The translations under genes and the position numbers were made by a program. DNA of 40,768 bases from a virus: positions 1 through 40,768 of the IMG/VR virus record IMGVR_UViG_3300033553_000176. One strand, given 5' to 3'. The notes under the pieces were generated by a model. That model worked only from the letters and a program-made list of their open reading frames with translations. It was not told the origin of the DNA and searched no databases. Position 1 is the first letter of the stretch. Each line of letters starts with the position of its first letter. This document shows positions 8,623-16,571 of the stretch, piece by piece.

Positions 8623-9108
8623 ATGCACACCGTATACGAAATTTGCCTTAGTGGCACCGACCGGAAGTACGTCGGTCGGACGAAGCACCGTTACCCCCGT
8701 CAGCGGTGGCGGACGCACCGGTACCTGGCCCGAAAGGGCGACACCCGGCACGCACCGAAGCTGTATGACGCTATGCGCCAATATGGCGTGGACGCCTTCA
8801 CGTTCCGCGTCTTGGGAACGTTCGAAGAAGAAGGCGCCGCGATCGAAACGGAGCGCCGCTACGTTGCCACGTTCCGAGCACGAGAGGTTGGGTTCAACAT
8901 CGATCCAGGCGGTCGCAATGCAGCACATCGCGCAGACCGCACGCGTCGACGGATCGCCGATAAGAAGCGCGGTAGGCCCCTCTCACCCGAACATCGCGCG
9001 GCCCTCCGCGGCGTGAAGCGCAGGCCATTCACTGCGGAGCACATCGCGAACATGTCCGCGGCCCAGAAGCGCAGACGGGCTGCAGAAAAGCGAAAAACGG
9101 AGGTGTAA
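8623..9108 (+). CDS. GIY-YIG homing endonuclease with NUMOD3-like repeats
   Basis: A 161-residue protein. The N-terminal nuclease domain shows VYEI (4-7), KYVGRT as the YIG equivalent, the basic RQRWRTH helix, the catalytic Glu in ETERRYV, and FNIDPGG. The C-terminal part carries two NUMOD3-like DNA-binding motifs (GRPLSPEHRAALRG and RPFTAEHIANMSAAQKRR). It would make a site-specific break and copy itself into phages lacking it. It sits alone between tail genes with its own leader, separating the hub and fibre genes, which points to insertion as a selfish element. Confidence 0.9.
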   Translation: MHTVYEICLSGTDRKYVGRTKHRYPRQRWRTHRYLARKGDTRHAPKLYDAMRQYGVDAFTFRVLGTFEEEGAAIETERRYVATFRAREVGFNIDPGGRNAAHRADRTRRRIADKKRGRPLSPEHRAALRGVKRRPFTAEHIANMSAAQKRRRAAEKRKTEV

Positions 9109-9109
9109 T

Positions 9110-9511
9110 GTGGCGTATTCCCCCACTACTTGGATTGACGGCACCACCGGCATCACCGCCACCCGCCTGAACAACATTGAGGCAGGTGTCGAGGGGCAGG
9201 GCCGCGACCCGACGCTAGAGTTCCAGTCCTACGTCACCGTGACGGCAGGCTCGACGTACGTCGTCCCGTCCGGCCTGTACCACGCGTGGATGCAGGGCGT
9301 GGGAACGCCCAGCACGGACTACGTGTTTGAGGTGAACAGCAACGGGTGGCAGCCTCTGCCGGCAGGCGCCACGGGAACCATTGGGGCAGGCGTGAGCGGT
9401 AGGGCGTCCACCTTGTTCTCCGACGGTACGAATGTCCGGGTCCGGAACTTGTCCGGCTCTGCCGCGTACCTGATCCTGGCGCAAGTCCACTTGTCTGGGG
9501 TGACGCCATGA
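9110..9511 (+). CDS. Tail fibre / baseplate attachment protein
   Basis: A 133-residue protein with GTG start at 9110, preceded by GGAGG at 9098-9102. It opens with YSPTTWIDGTTGITATRLNNIE, the short motif (Y-P-TW-DG-T-IT-A-RLNNIE) seen at the N-terminus of many baseplate and fibre proteins, followed by a beta-rich domain. It probably anchors the fibre genes to the tail tip. Its stop overlaps the next ATG. Confidence 0.65.
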   Translation: MAYSPTTWIDGTTGITATRLNNIEAGVEGQGRDPTLEFQSYVTVTAGSTYVVPSGLYHAWMQGVGTPSTDYVFEVNSNGWQPLPAGATGTIGAGVSGRASTLFSDGTNVRVRNLSGSAAYLILAQVHLSGVTP

Positions 9512-10266
9512 GCATCGACGCACTGAACCTCGGTACGTCACCGGACGGCGCGGGTGGCGATACGCTGCGCGCGTCGAACACGACGGTCAACGCGAACTTC
9601 GCTGAGTTGGCGCCCGGCATCGTCACGAAAGCCGCTGACTTCACGCTCGCCGCGACTGACGCGAACAAGACGATCCGCGTCACCGGGACGGTCACCGTCA
9701 CCCTGCCGCCCAGCCTCGATGACGCGTTCACCTGCACCATCCTGAACGTCGGGACGGGCGTGGTGGATTTCGCTACCGGCACGGGCGTCACCACCATTCC
9801 GACCACCCTCCCCGACCTGGACAATAGCGGGGATGCGGAAGCGACCGTCGCCTGGATTCAACATGCTGGCAGTGACGTGTTTGACGTGATTGCGGACGCT
9901 GCCGAACCCGTCACCCTCGGTTTTGCCCTCTCGGACGAGGATACGGACTTGGCTGTGGGGGCGGGCGTCCTGACGTTCCGCATGCCGTTCGCGGTGTCGG
10001 TGACGGAGATCCGGTTTGGCGTCAACGTGGCGCCCACAGGGGCTGCACTCCAGTTCGACATCAACGAGGGCGGTACGACGGTCCTGTCGACCAAGGCCAC
10101 GATCGACGCTACGGAGAAGAGCTCGGCCACCGCAGCCACTGCCGCCGCGCTGTCCGATACGGCTTGGGCAGACGACGCGGAGATGACGGTAGATATCGAC
10201 CAGATCGGGTCGACCATCGCCGGGGCCGGCGCGAAGCTCTGGATCTACGGGTACCGGGTCGCCTGA
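9508..10266 (+). CDS. Fibre/virion structural protein, beta-rich
   Basis: A 252-residue protein in ATGA overlap with the previous gene. The N-terminal stretch (TVNANFAELAP, AADFTLAATDANKTIRVTGTVTVTLP) resembles a fibre shaft repeat found in many phage tail proteins; the C-terminal half (LAVGAGVLTFRMPF, ATIDATEKSS, YGYRVA) looks like a jelly-roll domain. Likely a receptor-contacting or shaft protein. No catalytic motif is visible. Confidence 0.6.
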   Translation: MSIDALNLGTSPDGAGGDTLRASNTTVNANFAELAPGIVTKAADFTLAATDANKTIRVTGTVTVTLPPSLDDAFTCTILNVGTGVVDFATGTGVTTIPTTLPDLDNSGDAEATVAWIQHAGSDVFDVIADAAEPVTLGFALSDEDTDLAVGAGVLTFRMPFAVSVTEIRFGVNVAPTGAALQFDINEGGTTVLSTKATIDATEKSSATAATAAALSDTAWADDAEMTVDIDQIGSTIAGAGAKLWIYGYRVA

Positions 10267-10871
10267 TGCAGACGGTCCTCATGAGTCCGTTCCGGCAGGC
10301 GGCGGTCGTGTCCACCCCTGGCTCTGTGGATATTCGGGCAGCGGCGATCAACGACGCATTGACGGTCATTGCGCCCTCATCCTGGTACCAAGCAGACCCA
10401 CTGTATTGGACAGGATCAAATGGCATTCAGTTCCTCCGCTTCACGAACGTGGCTATCCCGCAAGGCGCAACCATCACCAGCGCCACGCTAACGGTGTACA
10501 CGGCAGCGAACATGGCTGGCGCTGTAGCGAATGATGAGGTCAGGGTCTACGGGGAGGACGTAGACAACGCCACCCAAATCTCGAGCGCATCAGGAGCCGT
10601 GACGCGCTTCACGAACAATAAGACGACCGCGAGTGTCGATTGGTACCCGTGGGAAGCCAACGGGCCATTGACCGGCATTGACCAGCCCGTCATCAGCCCC
10701 ACCATCGCCGCGATTGTGCAGGGGATCGTGAACCGGACCGGTTGGGTGAGCGGGAATGCCCTGCAATTCATGGTGGATGACCTAGAGACGCAGAACAACA
10801 GTCTCGCCATGCAGTCGGGCTACACGGGCGGCGCAGGCACCTACCCCCGGTTGGAGGTGACGTACTCATGA
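10266..10871 (+). CDS. DNRLRE/CBM-like fibre protein
   Basis: A 201-residue protein starting at the ATG overlapping the previous TGA. It has ITSATLTVYTAANMAG, VRVYGEDVDNA, and PVISPTIAAIVQGIVNRTGW followed by LQFMVDD and YPRLEVTYS, the layout of the DNRLRE-type beta-sandwich used as a carbohydrate-binding or adhesive domain. Longer frames to 10164 would overlap the upstream gene and lack an RBS. A role in binding host surface sugar is inferred. Confidence 0.62.
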   Translation: MQTVLMSPFRQAAVVSTPGSVDIRAAAINDALTVIAPSSWYQADPLYWTGSNGIQFLRFTNVAIPQGATITSATLTVYTAANMAGAVANDEVRVYGEDVDNATQISSASGAVTRFTNNKTTASVDWYPWEANGPLTGIDQPVISPTIAAIVQGIVNRTGWVSGNALQFMVDDLETQNNSLAMQSGYTGGAGTYPRLEVTYS

Positions 10872-12355
10872 TGTGGACGCAAACCGCTTCTGGGTTGCAC
10901 ACCCCCCGCGTGTTGGGGGCGCGCGGCATTGTCGCAGCCCTCGCGCAACGCAGGCGCGGCGGCGCAGCGCCCATCTCCACAAGCGGTGGGGGGGACGGCA
11001 GTACCCCACCGCCCGGCGGGGGTGGCGACCCGCAGGTGTACACCTTCACGGAGGACACCACGACGGACTTCCCGAACCCGGAGCGTGGGTGGTACACGGA
11101 AAACGTGTATTGGGGCGGCAGTCCCGGCGGGGATTCGTTCGCAGGCACGCCACTCGACGGGTTCGTCACTGGAAACAAACCGACGCTTGAGCTGTACTAC
11201 GTGAACCTCCGCAACTACCGCTTCGGCAGTCTGTCAAGCGACTTCCTGACGGATCACGAGGCCGTATTCCAGGCTGCCCGGTCGGCGGGCGTGAAGTTCG
11301 CGCTTCGCTACGCGTACAACCGCAACATGATTACCGACGCGAACGGCGACCCGATCGATAGTGAGTGCGACACGAGCCTCACGCAAATGCAGGACCACAT
11401 TAGCGACCTCGCGACCCTCTGGGCGTCCTACAAGGACGTCATCGCCGTCCTTCAGGGCGGGTTTGCGGGTTGGTGGGGGGAGCAGTGGGGCGGCGCGATC
11501 AACACCACCACAGAGCGTGACGGGCTGATTGACTCCCTCCTGACGAACACGCCAAGCACCACGATGGTGCAATGGCGCGACCCGTTCTGGCTTCGCGACC
11601 GCTACCCCACCCCCATCACCAGTGGCGACCGGTTCGGAACGGGCAACCAAGCAAGGGCCGCGCACTACAACGATTGCGTTGGGAGTGGCTACGACTGGCA
11701 AACGTACTTCACGAGCGACGGGTCTACCGGAACGCAAAAGTTGGAGTATGCGGAGGATATCGCGCCGTTCGTCGTGATGGGCGGCGAGTCCTGCAACGGG
11801 AATGGCCTCGGAGATTTCAACAACGGGTCGTACATGCAAGGCCGATTCGAAGCTTTGTCGTGGGACTACCTCAACAGCGAGTACTGGATGGACATGTACA
11901 CCAAGTGGGATGGGGAAGGGTACCTCGCGTCCATCAGTCGCCGTCTCGGGTACCGCCTGTTCCTCTCCCAAGCCACCCTCCCCACCAGCGCAGTGGCAAG
12001 CGCCACGGTCAGTGTCACCCTCCGCTTCATTAACCGCGGTTTTGGGAAGGTGTACAACCCGCGCCCCATCGACCTGATCCTCGTCGGTTCGGGTGGCCCG
12101 TTCACGGTTAGCTTGACGGAGGACGCTCGCCAATCCCTGCCGCTTGGTGGTCAGGTGCGGGAGGACACGTGGAACGTCACGATGCCTGCCGGGCTTGTGG
12201 CGGGCGCGACGTACGCCCTTCACCTTCGCATGCCGGACCCCAGCGCGAACCTTGAGGGTGACGATCGGTACACGATTCGCCTTGCGAACAGCGGCATGTG
12301 GGACGGCGCGACGGGGCGGCACGACTTGGGTGCCGCGGTGAGCGTCCCGGCATGA
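10868..12355 (+). CDS. Tail fibre with DUF4874/DUF4832-like glycosidase domain
   Basis: A 495-residue protein. Residues 1-35 form a basic N-terminal segment, 36-55 a Gly/Pro/Ser linker (STSGGGDGSTPPPGGGG), then FPNPERGWY (about 70), the opening of the DUF4874 family, with LELYYVNLRNYR, VKFALRYAYN, DVIAVLQGGFAGWWGEQWG and the downstream DUF4832-type beta domain. These domain pairs are TIM-barrel plus beta-sandwich proteins related to glycoside hydrolases. As part of a fibre cluster it probably cuts or binds host surface polysaccharide. Substrate cannot be told. Confidence 0.75.
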   Translation: MMWTQTASGLHTPRVLGARGIVAALAQRRRGGAAPISTSGGGDGSTPPPGGGGDPQVYTFTEDTTTDFPNPERGWYTENVYWGGSPGGDSFAGTPLDGFVTGNKPTLELYYVNLRNYRFGSLSSDFLTDHEAVFQAARSAGVKFALRYAYNRNMITDANGDPIDSECDTSLTQMQDHISDLATLWASYKDVIAVLQGGFAGWWGEQWGGAINTTTERDGLIDSLLTNTPSTTMVQWRDPFWLRDRYPTPITSGDRFGTGNQARAAHYNDCVGSGYDWQTYFTSDGSTGTQKLEYAEDIAPFVVMGGESCNGNGLGDFNNGSYMQGRFEALSWDYLNSEYWMDMYTKWDGEGYLASISRRLGYRLFLSQATLPTSAVASATVSVTLRFINRGFGKVYNPRPIDLILVGSGGPFTVSLTEDARQSLPLGGQVREDTWNVTMPAGLVAGATYALHLRMPDPSANLEGDDRYTIRLANSGMWDGATGRHDLGAAVSVPA

Positions 12356-12666
12356 TGCACGAGAGGACTCGCATCGTTCGCGTGCCGCTCATGTGGCCAG
12401 CCTGGGCGGATGCGCAGGTACTTGTGCCGCGCACCATATTCGCTCGGCGGGGTGTTCGCCTCCCCGTCCGGTTCGTTGCTCAGGAGCTGGTGCATGTCGA
12501 GCAGATGGAACGGCTTGGGGTGTTCCTGTACTGGCTTCAGTACTTGCGGCTGCGGCTGCGGTATTCGTACGCGACGCACCCGATGGAGGTCGAGGCGCAC
12601 GACGCGCCCATGTCGGCCGAGCGGTTGGAGGCAGCCGCGCGGGTCCTGGGTCGGGAGGCGTCATGA
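12352..12666 (+). CDS. Metallopeptidase-like protein with degenerate HExxH (QELVH)
   Basis: A 104-residue protein starting ATGATG overlapping the fibre stop. Residues 43-51 read AQELVHVEQ, the zinc helix of small DUF4157/SprT-like proteins (normally AHELVHVEQ), but the first His is Gln44; Glu45 and His48 remain. The later HPMEVEAH matches the family's conserved NPxExEA segment. It has hydrophobic YWLQYLRLRLRY in between. With one metal ligand lost it may be inactive or structural. Function in the fibre region is unknown. Confidence 0.55.
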   Translation: MMHERTRIVRVPLMWPAWADAQVLVPRTIFARRGVRLPVRFVAQELVHVEQMERLGVFLYWLQYLRLRLRYSYATHPMEVEAHDAPMSAERLEAAARVLGREAS

Positions 12667-12695
12667 CGGAATCGCGCAGAGTTAGATCGTGGCTT

Positions 12696-12719
12696 AGCCC
12701 CTCGGAGGCGGGCTTTTCA
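12696..12719 (+). terminator. Terminator-like hairpin in fibre region
   Basis: AGCCC (12696-12700) pairs with GGGCT (12710-12714), followed by TTTC. It lies between the metallopeptidase-like gene and the small gene at 12743. Confidence 0.55.
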
Positions 12720-12742
12720 TTGATGCCGTGTGGGAGGTTCCC

Positions 12743-12919
12743 ATGAGCGCAATCGTGACGAGCAATGGAAAGATCGTGTACTACGACTCGAAGATCGTGA
12801 CGTTCGACCTCGCAACCAAGATTGCGAGTGTCGACCCCAACCCGGATCGCACGGTCACCGTCGACGCCGAGGTTAGGACTGTGGCGGTGCCGGCGGAGGA
12901 CAGGACGGTGACCGCGTGA
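12743..12919 (+). CDS. Small protein with Val/Thr-rich repeats
   Basis: A 58-residue protein; GGGAGG at 12732-12737 fixes the ATG at 12743. The second half holds short repeats (DRTVTVDAE, VRTVAVPAE, DRTVTA) that would form regular beta strands. Repeats like these are seen in small genes next to fibre adaptor genes in other phages. It overlaps the following gene as GTGA. Function unknown. Confidence 0.6.
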   Translation: MSAIVTSNGKIVYYDSKIVTFDLATKIASVDPNPDRTVTVDAEVRTVAVPAEDRTVTA

Positions 12920-13185
12920 AGACGTTTCCGAAAGATTCGGACGCCTTGTCGGACTTCAGTGTGGATTGGAGCTCGTGGCTCGCGACGGGCGAAACCATCA
13001 GCACGAGCGAGTGGACGGTTCCTAGCGGCTTGACGGAAGGCGCAACGACAGAGAGCAGTGGCGTGGCGACCGTGTGGCTATCCGGTGGCGCGGTGGGCAC
13101 GACGTACCGCGTATCCAACAAGATCAGTACGAGCGAGTCGCGTGTGGATGAGCGTTCGTTCTTCGTGAGAGTCACCGACCGATGA
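12916..13185 (+). CDS. Fibre-tail adaptor-like protein (Ig-like)
   Basis: An 89-residue protein with GTG start. It reads KTFPKDSDALSDFSVDWSSWL, then ISTSEWTVPSGLT, ATVWLSGG, and GTTYRVSNKI and RSFFVRVTDR. This is the pattern of the small phage fibre-tail adaptor proteins: an 'offset plus Ig-like' domain that links fibres to tail. Length matches. Confidence 0.72.
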   Translation: MKTFPKDSDALSDFSVDWSSWLATGETISTSEWTVPSGLTEGATTESSGVATVWLSGGAVGTTYRVSNKISTSESRVDERSFFVRVTDR

Positions 13186-13197
13186 GAGGGGTGAGGC

Positions 13198-13545
13198 ATG
13201 CCGGAACTTATCGACAGCACTGATTTGGATTGGACGGAGGCGTCCGGGAACCTAACCGGAGCGAAGAAAACGACGCAAGTCATGCTCAAGGAATGGGCGC
13301 AAGGAGAGGATTACGAAGCCACCTCAATCACGAGGGATTCGGATGGCGTGGTGACGACCGCGACCGTCAAGTGGCCGGACGCTAGTGCTGGGACCTTCAC
13401 GACGACCACGAAGAACTCGACGTGGCTCGCGATTGACGCCTACACGATCAGCCACGCTGACTCCGGCAAGACCGTTACACAGTCGGCCGCCACCCGTGAC
13501 GCCGACGGCCTCATCACTACCAAACCGGCCTTGACGGTCGCGTAG
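13198..13545 (+). CDS. Small virion-associated beta protein
   Basis: A 115-residue protein with RBS GAGGGG 6-7 bases before ATG. It is rich in Thr/Ser/Asp with strand-turn repeats (ATSITRDSDGVVTTATVKWPD and the similar SAATRDADGLITTKPAL). These two related stretches suggest an internal duplication. It lies among fibre genes and is likely structural; I do not recognise the family. Confidence 0.55.
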   Translation: MPELIDSTDLDWTEASGNLTGAKKTTQVMLKEWAQGEDYEATSITRDSDGVVTTATVKWPDASAGTFTTTTKNSTWLAIDAYTISHADSGKTVTQSAATRDADGLITTKPALTVA

Positions 13546-13553
13546 GAGGAATC

Positions 13554-13847
13554 ATGAGCGTATTCGCGCCAGGCAAGCAAACTGTGACGATTACGGGTAC
13601 GGGCAGTACACTCGCAGAGCAAAAAACCGACTCGGACCTCTCCGGCGGGAGTGTGACGTTCGGCGAAACCGTAACCGCAATCGAAATCTTCAACAAGGAC
13701 GCCAGCAACGACGGGGTGTTCACCGTCAACGGGTTCGCGATTACTGTCCCCAGCCAAAGCGCGTACGCGCGACCCGTCGGCGGCACGCCAAGTGCCACTG
13801 TCACCGTGACTGGCAGCACTAGCTTTGAGATCCGCCGGTTGACGTGA
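13554..13847 (+). CDS. Small virion-associated beta protein
   Basis: A 97-residue protein preceded by AGGAGG. It is beta-rich (QTVTITGTGSTLAEQ, ATVTVTGSTSFEIRRLT) with no signal peptide or catalytic motif. The stop overlaps the next GTG. Likely part of the fibre complex; family unrecognised. Confidence 0.52.
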   Translation: MSVFAPGKQTVTITGTGSTLAEQKTDSDLSGGSVTFGETVTAIEIFNKDASNDGVFTVNGFAITVPSQSAYARPVGGTPSATVTVTGSTSFEIRRLT

Positions 13848-14440
13848 TTGAATTCGGGTACAAATTCGGGTTTGGACAATCCGGGCTAGTTACGCCTGGC
13901 TTCGTTCTACGTGACACCTTCACGGATGCTGACGGCACGAACCTCACCGCGCACACGATGAACGTGGGGCCCGGTTGGACCGTGGCGGACGGCACGTTCG
14001 AAATCAACGCAAACAATCAAGTGCAAGCCACGGTCGTTAGCGGTAGCCAGGCGAAAGCCACCGCCATTTCGGACGCGGGCATTGCGAACATCAGTCTCGC
14101 CTGCAACCTTTATACGGGAGACGCGAATGGTGTGGGCCTGAATCTGCGGTACAAGGACACCGGCAGTTTTTGGAACGCTGCGCTTGCGACCAGCGCCAAT
14201 GAACTCCGAATCTTTCAAATCGAGTCGGGCCTCCCTACGGAACGCGCAGCAGTCGCGCTCACCCTCGCGCCCTCTACGTGGTACACCCTCACCTTCACAG
14301 CCGACGGGAACGCGCTGACCGCCACTGTAGGCGCGTCCTCTTGCAACTACACGAGCACCTATAACAACGACCAAACCAGTCACGGCATTCGCTCTACGAG
14401 TACAAGCCAAGCATTTGACAATTTCGAGGCTAAGGCATGA
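13844..14440 (+). CDS. LamG/concanavalin-like carbohydrate-binding fibre protein
   Basis: A 198-residue protein with GTG start overlapping the previous stop. From residue 22 it reads as a single concanavalin-like jelly roll: LRDTFTDADGTNLTAHTMNVGPGW, NISLACNLYTGDANGVGLNLRYKD in pieces, STWYTLTFTADGNALTATVG, HGIRSTSTSQAFDNFEAKA. Such domains bind sugars. It overlaps the GH43-like gene at ATGA, so the two are probably made together and may form a binding plus cutting unit. Confidence 0.7.
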   Translation: MIEFGYKFGFGQSGLVTPGFVLRDTFTDADGTNLTAHTMNVGPGWTVADGTFEINANNQVQATVVSGSQAKATAISDAGIANISLACNLYTGDANGVGLNLRYKDTGSFWNAALATSANELRIFQIESGLPTERAAVALTLAPSTWYTLTFTADGNALTATVGASSCNYTSTYNNDQTSHGIRSTSTSQAFDNFEAKA

Positions 14441-15789
14441 GTTACGGATTCCGAAACAGCGAAACCCGAGGGCAAGGCAGGTACTTTGACGGGTGGCGCT
14501 GGGTTCGAGCGCCGGTCACCCTATGGGCACCAGGTAGCGGCTGGGAAAGCACGTCCGTTGAGTGGCCGCAAATCACGCAGCACATTGGGAAACTGTACTC
14601 GTACTACCACGCTAACGGAATCGCTTACCAGATTGGGCTTGCCACCGCCGATCACTTGCTTGGCCCCTGGACGAAAGACGCAAGCAACCCCCTGCTTACG
14701 CTTGGCTCAAGCGGCGCGTGGGACGACGCGCATATTGCACATCCGACCTTGATTCAGAAACCGAACGGGGATTACGTCCTCGTGTACTTCGGTGATGACG
14801 GCACCAACATCCAAATGGGTGTCGCTACCGCTTCCGACCCGGCTGGCCCCTGGACGAAGAGTGTAAGCAACCCCGTCATCACTGCCCCTAGCGGTTCGAA
14901 CGGTGGGTGGGGCGGCCCCGTGTTCTATTACCAGGACCGCTTTTACGTGTTCTACCCGGAGGAGCAGGGCAGCGTTGGGACATTCGACGCGCCTACCGGA
15001 TGGGCGTTGTACTCCGCAAGCGATCCTATCGGGCCGTGGAGCAAGCTAGGAGACGTAACCGTCAAGGGGGTCGGTGTGAACGAGGCGCTAGTACACACCA
15101 TCCGCAGCGTCACGCCAATCGGAAGCGAATTCTATGCGTTTGGGACGGTACGGCAACTGTTTGGTTCAAGCCGGAAACAGCACATCGCAGCGTTCGCCAG
15201 CGATGATCTGCTCACGTGGCGGGCAGTACCAGGCACGCCCCTCATCTTCAGCCTGCCGGATGCAGTGGCTAGCGAAGCTAATTACGCTCGCCTGAAGCCC
15301 GATGACATCAATTACGAGCATGTGTTCCCTGTGCAAGATGAGGCTGGCTTGTGGTTGGTAGCGAGCGGCCGGGGCAATCGGAACATGGGGGCGTGGTTGG
15401 GTGTGCCTCCGGGGCGCGAGTTCAGCATGAGGATTCGGGAGTACCTGAACGATGCAAGCCTTGCGACGGGCGCTACAACCAGCGCGGATGATACGCGGCC
15501 CCTTCGGCTTCAGGATGCGCATAGTGTATCCGTGACGTGCCAAGCGACCGTGAATGCGTCAGCGACAAACGGGTTGAAGTTGGGTTTGTATCCGAGTGGG
15601 GACGGCATGGAGTTCGATACGGTCGCGCACAGCGAGAAGACGTTGGCAGTACCTGCTTCGGGTACGGCGTTGCAAGGTACATGGAATTTAGATGTACGGG
15701 GTTTCGCGTTTGCGCAGGTGCGTGTTGAAAATCTCGATGCGACGTACGCGGCAACTGACGTGATTCTGGACGTAACCGTGAAGGGCTAG
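14437..15789 (+). CDS. GH43-like beta-propeller, putative polysaccharide-degrading fibre protein
   Basis: A 450-residue protein whose residues 20-340 hold repeated propeller blades with the LATADHLLGPWTKD, VATASDPAGPWTK and YSASDPIGPWSKLGDV motifs, and blades opening with WPQITQHIGKLYSYY, HPTLIQKPNGDYVLVYF, GGPVFYYQDRFYVFYPE. This is typical of the five-bladed GH43/GH117 group. Residues 340-450 form a second beta domain. It likely degrades or holds host glycan. Catalytic acids cannot be fixed by eye. It ends the fibre region before a strong terminator. Confidence 0.75.
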   Translation: MSYGFRNSETRGQGRYFDGWRWVRAPVTLWAPGSGWESTSVEWPQITQHIGKLYSYYHANGIAYQIGLATADHLLGPWTKDASNPLLTLGSSGAWDDAHIAHPTLIQKPNGDYVLVYFGDDGTNIQMGVATASDPAGPWTKSVSNPVITAPSGSNGGWGGPVFYYQDRFYVFYPEEQGSVGTFDAPTGWALYSASDPIGPWSKLGDVTVKGVGVNEALVHTIRSVTPIGSEFYAFGTVRQLFGSSRKQHIAAFASDDLLTWRAVPGTPLIFSLPDAVASEANYARLKPDDINYEHVFPVQDEAGLWLVASGRGNRNMGAWLGVPPGREFSMRIREYLNDASLATGATTSADDTRPLRLQDAHSVSVTCQATVNASATNGLKLGLYPSGDGMEFDTVAHSEKTLAVPASGTALQGTWNLDVRGFAFAQVRVENLDATYAATDVILDVTVKG

Positions 15790-15833
15790 CCGCGGTTCTG
15801 GACGGATAAGGCGGCTACCACCGCGCAAGCACA

Positions 15834-15853
15834 GCCCCCATCCGGGGGTTTTT
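15834..15853 (+). terminator. Strong intrinsic terminator ending the tail region
   Basis: CCCCC (15835-15839) pairs with GGGGG (15844-15848), then TTTTT. It separates the fibre genes from the lysis region. Confidence 0.85.
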
Positions 15854-15869
15854 CCTTTGGGAGGCCCGA

Positions 15870-16571
15870 ATGATCGCAACCTGGGCGCATGCGCTAGACA
15901 CAAGCGAGATTCGTGACCTCGCCAAGCAGATCCCTGGCCTGGGCCTCGTCTTGTACCAACGCAACTACGAGCTCGCCCGGGAGTTCCGAGCCATCGCGTA
16001 CGTGCCGACGTCGACAGCGGCGGAGGTTGCGAAGCTCTACCCGTTCGAGGGGTTCATTTGCGGTCGCGACGAGCCCAACGTCTTGGATGAGTACCGCGGC
16101 CCGTCAGGGAAGTACCTCACGCCCAGCCATTCAAGGTTGCAGTACGACGTGGTGAATGAAGTGCTTGGGAATCACCCGGGGTGGAGAGTCCCCGCCGCCT
16201 TGGCGCCCACCTACAGCTTTTGGCGGTACATCTTCTGCGCCACGACATTCCCTGACGAGTACCAGAGGGAGCGGGGCGCACCGCACGTCGCGTGGACTCC
16301 GACGAAAGTCAGGAAGCGTGAGATTGCGCGGGTTCGCAGGGAGTACGCCGGTCCGCAAGTCATCGCGCCCGCGCCCTACATCGGGTGGAACCGCTTCTTT
16401 ATCCCGTCACCCACGTGGCACATCGAGTTTGCGCGGTCGAACCCCGATACGCACGTCGCCTTCTGGAGCCTGCAATCCGCGAAGGGCCAAGTCGGCAAGC
16501 ACGGCCTGTTCGACAGGGACGGAACCATGACTCGCGTCGGCACGGCCGTTAGGGAGGCCATGAATGCCTAG
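15870..16571 (+). CDS. TIM-barrel-like protein next to endolysin, function unknown
   Basis: A 233-residue protein with RBS GGGAGG. It has alternating strand/helix units: MIATWAHAL, GLGLVLYQRN, FRAIAYVPTST, EGFICGRDEPNVLDE, VIAPAPYIG, THVAFWSLQSAKG. This looks like a glycoside-hydrolase-like barrel, and the acidic pairs RDEP are at a plausible strand end. Its stop overlaps the start of the M15 endolysin, which suggests a lysis or cell wall role. No signal peptide. I cannot name the family. Confidence 0.5.
   Translation: MIATWAHALDTSEIRDLAKQIPGLGLVLYQRNYELAREFRAIAYVPTSTAAEVAKLYPFEGFICGRDEPNVLDEYRGPSGKYLTPSHSRLQYDVVNEVLGNHPGWRVPAALAPTYSFWRYIFCATTFPDEYQRERGAPHVAWTPTKVRKREIARVRREYAGPQVIAPAPYIGWNRFFIPSPTWHIEFARSNPDTHVAFWSLQSAKGQVGKHGLFDRDGTMTRVGTAVREAMNA

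Noticed and set aside
12663-12746. 27-codon frame after the metallopeptidase-like gene
   Set aside because: It runs through the terminator hairpin and overlaps the better supported gene at 12743.
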